From an uncultured Pelagibacteraceae bacterium (GTDB lineage: Bacteria > Pseudomonadota > Alphaproteobacteria > Pelagibacterales > Pelagibacteraceae): a DNA stretch of 63,414 bases. This document shows, in pieces, positions 59,030-63,414 of this stretch. A program made the translations under genes and the position numbers. The notes under the pieces were generated by a model, which saw nothing but the letters and a program-made list of their open reading frames with translations, ran no database searches and was not told where the DNA came from. Positions within the stretch are counted from its first letter, which is position 1, and each line of letters begins with the position of its first letter. The DNA lies in assembly GCA_902554315.1 (NCBI GenBank), contig CACDOF010000003.1, positions 1 through 63,414 on the forward strand. Direction: 5' to 3'.

Positions 59030-60592
59030 ATGAAATTTAACAATTTGTTAAAGATTTTATTGGCAGTTTTATTTGTTTTTGCATCAACTCAAACTTTTGC
59101 GAAGACTATAAAATGGTCAATGCAAGGAGATAGTTTAACACTAGATCCGCACGCACAAAACGAAGGACCAACAACACAGGTATCAAGACAGGTTTATGAA
59201 GCTTTGGTTACTCGAGGATTAGACATGTCAATTGGACCTCAACTTGCTACAAAATGGAAAGCTGTTGATCCAAACACTTGGTACTTTTATTTAAGAGATG
59301 ATGTAAAATTTTCTAATGGACAAAAAATGACATCTGAAGATGTTGTTTTTAGTATATTGAGAGCAAAACAACCTACATCTGATTTTAAAGAATACATTAG
59401 TACAATTTCTGGCGTTAAAGCTATTGATGATTACACAGTTCAAATTAAGACAAGTAAGCCTAATCCAATTCTTTTGAACCAATTATCAAATATTTTTATA
59501 ATGTCTAAAAAATGGTGTCATGATAATTTTGCAATTGTTCCACAAAACTGGGATGCATCACAGGAAACTTTCTCTGCTGTAAATGCAATGGGAACAGGTC
59601 CATTTAAAATTACTTTAAGAGAACCAAATACTAAAACTGTTTTCAAAAAAAATGGTAAGTGGTGGGGAGATATGAAAGATAAGTCTGTAACTGAAATTCA
59701 TTTACTTCCTATTAAAAATGCAGCTACAAGAGTTGCAGCATTGTTATCAGGAGAAATTGATTTAGTAACAGATGCTCCGGTTCAAGATTTAGCTCGTATA
59801 GGATCTTCATCTGGACATAAAGTTGAAAGCACTCCACAAATGCGTACAATTTTTCTAGGGATGGATCAAGCTGCAGATAAGCTAAGAACCGGTAATACAG
59901 GTGATAATCCGTTCAAGAAACAAAAAGTTAGACAAGCTCTTTACCAAGCAATTGATATTGAAGCTATTAAGAAAAAAGTTATGAGAGGTTTAAGTGAACC
60001 AGCAGGAATTATAACTTTCCCAGGCGTTACAGGTTACACTGCGGAACTTGATAAGAGATTGCCTTATGACGTTGGTGCTGCAAAAAAACTATTAGCAGAC
60101 GCTGGATATCCAAATGGTTTTGAAGTTGAACTAAGATGTCCAAATGACAGATATGTTAATGACGAAGCAATATGTACAGCTGTTGTTGGAATGTTAGGTA
60201 AAATTGGTGTTAAAGTAAATTTATTTGCTCAAACAAAAAGTAAACATTTCAAAGAGCTTAAAGACAACCAAGGTGACTTTTACATGTTAGGTTGGGGTGT
60301 TCCAACACTAGACAGTCACTATGTATTCCATTACTTATATGAAACTGGCGCAAGCTGGAATAAAGTTAACTTTAGTAACGCAGATGTAGACGCTGCGATT
60401 AGAGTAATGGAAGGTGAAGTTGACCTTGATAAAAGAAATGCAGCTATTGCAAATGCTTGGAAAATTGTAAGAGATAATATTGCTTATCTACCTTTACATC
60501 ACCAGGTAATTTCTTGGGCATCAAAAAGCAATGTTGATGTACCAATAAGACCGAATAACGAGCCGTTATTCCGTTTTTCTAGCATAAATTAA
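59030..60592 (+). CDS. Dipeptide/oligopeptide-type ABC binding protein (SBP family 5)
   Basis: Periplasmic binding protein of 520 residues. The signal peptide 'MKFNNLLKILLAVLFVFAST' runs to cleavage after 'TFA'. Family blocks are 'LDPHAQNEGPTTQVSRQVYE', 'NTWYFYLRDDVKFSNGQKMT', 'MGTGPFKIT', 'KQKVRQALYQAIDIEAI' and 'DFYMLGWGVPTLDSHYVFHY'. This is DppA/GsiB-like; ligands in the family include dipeptides, glutathione and opines. A long hairpin follows before the permease genes. Confidence 0.92.
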   Translation: MKFNNLLKILLAVLFVFASTQTFAKTIKWSMQGDSLTLDPHAQNEGPTTQVSRQVYEALVTRGLDMSIGPQLATKWKAVDPNTWYFYLRDDVKFSNGQKMTSEDVVFSILRAKQPTSDFKEYISTISGVKAIDDYTVQIKTSKPNPILLNQLSNIFIMSKKWCHDNFAIVPQNWDASQETFSAVNAMGTGPFKITLREPNTKTVFKKNGKWWGDMKDKSVTEIHLLPIKNAATRVAALLSGEIDLVTDAPVQDLARIGSSSGHKVESTPQMRTIFLGMDQAADKLRTGNTGDNPFKKQKVRQALYQAIDIEAIKKKVMRGLSEPAGIITFPGVTGYTAELDKRLPYDVGAAKKLLADAGYPNGFEVELRCPNDRYVNDEAICTAVVGMLGKIGVKVNLFAQTKSKHFKELKDNQGDFYMLGWGVPTLDSHYVFHYLYETGASWNKVNFSNADVDAAIRVMEGEVDLDKRNAAIANAWKIVRDNIAYLPLHHQVISWASKSNVDVPIRPNNEPLFRFSSIN

Positions 60593-60600
60593 ATTAATTT

Positions 60601-60636
60601 TTTACAAGCCCTTTATTTAAATAAAGGGCTTGTAAA
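60601..60636. terminator. 16-bp stem-loop between peptide SBP and permease genes
   Basis: A perfect 16-bp stem (60601-60616 with 60621-60636, core CAAGCCCTTTAT/ATAAAGGGCTTG) with a TTAA loop, 8 bases after the stop. No T run follows on the plus strand, so it may stabilise the binding-protein mRNA end or cause partial termination rather than act as a full intrinsic terminator. Confidence 0.65.
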
Positions 60637-60653
60637 CAAACAACTTTCTTAAA

Positions 60654-61637
60654 TTGATTAAGTATTTTTTTAAACGTTTATTTCAATCAGCTATGGTTAT
60701 GCTGGTTGTAGCTTTTGTGTCTTTTTCACTATTTAATTTTGTTGGCGATCCAATAAACAACATGGTTGGTGAAGAAACATCAGATGAAGAAAGGGCAGAG
60801 TTAAGAGAGACTCTAGGGTTAACTGATCCTATACATATTCAATTTTCAAGGTTTATAGTAAACGCATCTAAAGGTGAATTTGGTATATCCTATCAATTGA
60901 GAAGACCTGTTTCAGAACTAATTTCTGAAAGATTACCAGCAACAATTGAACTAGTTTTAATCTCAGCTTTAATAGCATTAATTTCCGGAACGTTACTAGG
61001 AGTATATACGGGTATAAATCGAAAAGGTTTTTTAAGCGATGCTATTTTAGCCGTTTCATTGTTGGGAGTTTCGCTACCAACATTTGTTATAGGTATATTA
61101 TTTATTTATCTATTTGCGGTAATTTTAGGAGTATTACCTTCTTTTGGTCGAGGTGAAGTTGTTAGTCTTGGTTATTGGTCCACAGGTTTTTTAACTTTAT
61201 CTGGACTAAAAGCTATAATTCTTCCCTCTGTAACTCTGAGCCTTTTTCAAATGACTTACGTTATTAGACTTGTTCGAGCAGAAATGATGGAAATATTACA
61301 AACAGACTATATTAAATTTGCAAGAGCAAGAGGCATAAGTGAAAAAAGTATTCATTACAAACATGCATTAAAAAATGGATTAATACCCGTAATTACAATT
61401 GCTGGAATAAACATTGGTACTTTAATTGCATTTTCAATAATTACAGAAACTGTATTTCAATGGCCTGGTATGGGATTTTTATTTATTCAGGCTGTTCAGT
61501 TTGTAGATATACCGATTATGTCCGCATACTTAGTTTTCATTGCATTTGTTTTTGTGATGATAAATTTCATTGTTGATATTTTATACTATTTTATCGATCC
61601 AAGAATTAGAGTTAAAGCGGAGGCTGTAAGTGGGTAA
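60654..61637 (+). CDS. Peptide ABC transporter permease, DppB-like
   Basis: A 327-residue inner-membrane permease with six hydrophobic segments. 'LRETLGLTDPIHIQFSRFI' and the EAA loop 'TDYIKFARARGISEKSIHYK' are DppB-type. The start is TTG at 60654, giving (M)IKYFFKRLFQS, the normal DppB N-terminus; no ATG or GTG upstream is in frame near it. It is separated from the binding-protein gene by a stem-loop and overlaps the next gene by 8 bases. Confidence 0.92.
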   Translation: MIKYFFKRLFQSAMVMLVVAFVSFSLFNFVGDPINNMVGEETSDEERAELRETLGLTDPIHIQFSRFIVNASKGEFGISYQLRRPVSELISERLPATIELVLISALIALISGTLLGVYTGINRKGFLSDAILAVSLLGVSLPTFVIGILFIYLFAVILGVLPSFGRGEVVSLGYWSTGFLTLSGLKAIILPSVTLSLFQMTYVIRLVRAEMMEILQTDYIKFARARGISEKSIHYKHALKNGLIPVITIAGINIGTLIAFSIITETVFQWPGMGFLFIQAVQFVDIPIMSAYLVFIAFVFVMINFIVDILYYFIDPRIRVKAEAVSG

Positions 61638-62556
61638 TAAAAAAATAACTTGGTTAAACAGGGTTAAGAATAGCGATATTTACTATAGTTTTATAAAATC
61701 ACCTACAGCCATTGTTTCTACTTTTATATTAATTTTAATTTTTTTCTGCTCCTTTTTTGTTGAATTTGTAACGCCATATAATCCATTTGATCCTTCATCA
61801 TTATCTTTAATGGATGCATTTACTCCACCTTCATGGACTGAAGATGGTCTTGCTAAATTTGTATTAGGAACCGATGGACAAGGTAGAGATATGTTAGCGA
61901 CGATTCTTTATGGATCACGAATTTCATTAATCGTAGGTTTTTCTGCAGTTATATTTGCTTTAGTGTTAGGAGTAGGATTGGGATTAAGCGCAGGTTATTT
62001 TGGTGGAAAATACGAAATGATTGTTATGAGGCTAACAGATGTACAGTTAACTGTACCAAGTATTTTAATGGCCCTTTTAGTTGATGGAATTGCACGTGGA
62101 ATTATTTCAAGAGAATTACACGATGAAATGGCAATTTATGTTTTAATTTTTGCAATAGGTATTTCAGAGTGGCCTCAATTTGCAAGAGTATCAAGAGCTG
62201 CTACTTTGGTTGAAAAAAATAAAGATTATGTTTCTGCTTCAACAATTATTGGAGTTTCAAATTTAATTATTATGTTTAAACACATTTTACCAAATATTTT
62301 AAGACCAATTTTAGTAATTGGAACAATAGGACTTGCATTAGCAATAATAGCTGAAGCCACACTAAGCTTTTTAGGTGTCGGCGTTCCGCCAACAACACCA
62401 TCATTAGGGACATTAATTAGACTTGGAAACGATTTTTTATTTTCTGGTGAATGGTGGATTACATTTTTTCCAGCAATATTTTTAGTGATATTAGCATTTT
62501 CAATTAACTTACTAGGAGATTGGATGAGAGATACTCTTAATCCAAAATTAAACTAA
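61630..62556 (+). CDS. Peptide ABC transporter permease, DppC-like
   Basis: A 308-residue second permease. N-terminal cytoplasmic stretch and first helix match DppC; 'FVLGTDGQGRDMLATILYGS' is the family signature and 'VSASTIIGVSNLIIMFKHIL' is the EAA-like loop. The start is GTG at 61630, inside the end of the dppB-like gene. Its TAA shares one base with the ATPase ATG. Confidence 0.92.
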   Translation: MGNKKITWLNRVKNSDIYYSFIKSPTAIVSTFILILIFFCSFFVEFVTPYNPFDPSSLSLMDAFTPPSWTEDGLAKFVLGTDGQGRDMLATILYGSRISLIVGFSAVIFALVLGVGLGLSAGYFGGKYEMIVMRLTDVQLTVPSILMALLVDGIARGIISRELHDEMAIYVLIFAIGISEWPQFARVSRAATLVEKNKDYVSASTIIGVSNLIIMFKHILPNILRPILVIGTIGLALAIIAEATLSFLGVGVPPTTPSLGTLIRLGNDFLFSGEWWITFFPAIFLVILAFSINLLGDWMRDTLNPKLN

Positions 62557-63414
62557 TGACATTTTTAAAAATAAATAATTTAAGCGTTAATTATGAAATG
62601 CGTAGAGAAACAGTTTATGCAGCGAAGAAAGTAAATATAAATGTTGAAAAAGGTGAAATAATTGGCCTGGTAGGTGAATCTGGTTCTGGAAAAAGTACAG
62701 TTGGCAATGCAATAATTAATCTTATAGATGAACCTGGTAAAGTATCTGGTGGATCAATAATTTTAGATGGAACAGATATATATGAAAATCCTGATAATAT
62801 TCTTAAATTAAGAGGAAAAAAAATAGGTCTTATTTTCCAAGACCCTCAAACATCTTTAAATCCTATACTTACAATAGGTGAACAATTAATTGAAACAATT
62901 CAAACTCATTTAAAATTAAGCACAGATGAGGCAAAAAATAATGCTATAAAATTATTAAAAGAAGTAGGAATAAAAGATGCTGAAAAAAGATTTGATAATT
63001 ATCCACATCAATTTTCAGGGGGGATGAGACAAAGAGTTGTTATTTCTCTAGCTCTTTGTTGTGAACCTGAACTTCTTATAGCTGATGAACCAACTACGGC
63101 ACTAGATGTTTCAATACAATCTCAAATTTTAGATTTAATCAAAAAACTAACCAAAGAGAGAAATTTGGCAGTAATATTAATTACTCATGACATGGGCGTT
63201 ATTTCAGAAACAACAGACAGAGTAGCAGTAATGAAAAATGGCGACCTTATAGAAATAGGACCAACAAAAGAAATATTAACTAAACCCAAAGAGATTTATA
63301 CAAAAGCCCTTGTAAGCTCAGTTCCTCCTACAAATAAAAAAATAGATAGATTTAAAATAATTGAAAAAGAAAATAAAATCCAAGGTGAAACTAATATTAA
63401 AATTTTAAACAGAT
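62556..63414 (+). CDS. Peptide ABC transporter ATPase, DppD-like, cut by window end
   Basis: An open frame from ATG 62556 to the last base, 286 codons, with no stop, so the gene continues beyond the window. Walker A 'GESGSGKST' (40-48), Q-loop 'IFQDPQTSLNPILTIGEQL', signature 'FSGGMRQRVVISLAL', Walker B 'LLIADEPTTALDVSIQSQIL' and H-loop 'ITHDMGV' are intact. The frame runs past the usual 'ALVSSVPPTNKKIDRF' end of DppD into a charged stretch, so it may be a fused DppD-DppF protein. It is coupled to the permease by a TAATG overlap. Confidence 0.92.
   Translation, partial: MTFLKINNLSVNYEMRRETVYAAKKVNINVEKGEIIGLVGESGSGKSTVGNAIINLIDEPGKVSGGSIILDGTDIYENPDNILKLRGKKIGLIFQDPQTSLNPILTIGEQLIETIQTHLKLSTDEAKNNAIKLLKEVGIKDAEKRFDNYPHQFSGGMRQRVVISLALCCEPELLIADEPTTALDVSIQSQILDLIKKLTKERNLAVILITHDMGVISETTDRVAVMKNGDLIEIGPTKEILTKPKEIYTKALVSSVPPTNKKIDRFKIIEKENKIQGETNIKILNR

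Noticed and set aside
1-63414. tRNA, rRNA, CRISPR arrays, IS elements, integrases, attachment sites or a replication origin
   Set aside because: None was recognised by eye on either strand; all intergenic spaces are shorter than 300 bases and none holds a tRNA-like cloverleaf or repeat array.

Overview
The window is about 63 kb of very AT-rich, tightly packed bacterial DNA. Spacers are short, 1-4 base overlaps (TAATG, ATGA) are common, and no tRNA, rRNA, IS element or CRISPR was seen. Gene content and style fit a streamlined marine alphaproteobacterium: an IscR-controlled SUF operon beside glnA, many high-affinity transporters with solute-binding proteins (SBPs), and almost no regulators. Pelagibacterales (SAR11) is the most likely group; a HIMB59/AEGEAN-169-type relative is possible. 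This placement is inferred from gene content and composition, not from a phylogenetic marker.

Layout. (1) 1-13065 is mostly housekeeping: the 3' end of an AsmA-like gene, tyrS, anmK, an alpha/beta hydrolase, the operon iscR-sufB-sufC-sufD-sufS-sufU-sufT-sufA, a 56-codon small ORF, glnA, a YbaK-type deacylase and a DMT exporter. (2) 13129-52039 is a roughly 39-kb carbohydrate/polyol/sugar-acid island. It holds four different uptake systems: TRAP at 17293-20326, a ribose/fructose-type ABC at 28978-31782, a tripartite tricarboxylate transporter (TTT) at 34308-37281, and a maltose-type (CUT1) ABC at 39018-43212. Around them lie four Gfo/Idh/MocA dehydrogenases, four D-2-hydroxyacid dehydrogenases, four SDRs, inositol genes (iolG, iolE, iolD), an HpcH/HpaI aldolase with an aldehyde dehydrogenase, a FucU-type mutarotase, ribokinase, a PdxA2-like enzyme, a ROK kinase, galM, an IlvD/Edd sugar-acid dehydratase, a GarR-type reductase, a fumarylacetoacetase (FAH)-family hydrolase and an SMP-30 lactonase. 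(3) 52014-63414 returns to general metabolism: ppc, ccdA, a DMT exporter, a gamma-butyrobetaine-hydroxylase-like dioxygenase, an inositol-monophosphatase-family enzyme, a glutamine amidotransferase and a dipeptide-type ABC operon cut by the window end.

How the genes work together. The block at 39018-52039 reads as one oxidative sugar route: CUT1 uptake, galM mutarotation, a duplicated aldose 1-dehydrogenase, SMP-30 lactonase, [2Fe-2S] aldonate dehydratase, a 2-keto-3-deoxy-acid dehydrogenase and an FAH-type hydrolase giving pyruvate plus a hydroxy acid. Glyoxylate-reductase-like and GarR-like enzymes could process the C2/C3 product. The block at 13129-28955 looks like inositol or inositol-derivative breakdown. 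Only dehydrogenase, dehydratase and ring-opening homologues are present, next to a divergent aldolase/ALDH/2-hydroxyacid-dehydrogenase operon that could serve a 2-keto-3-deoxy-acid, possibly sulfonated, branch. No transcription factor is encoded anywhere in the island.

Sequence-level regulation. A near-perfect type I IscR box overlaps the iscR-suf promoter. All five SBP genes are followed by a stem-loop, in three cases between the SBP and its own permease genes. Several starts sit 5-7 bases after a -10-like hexamer, as expected for leaderless transcripts. A decayed Sel1-repeat gene end survives at 20365-20514 inside the island.
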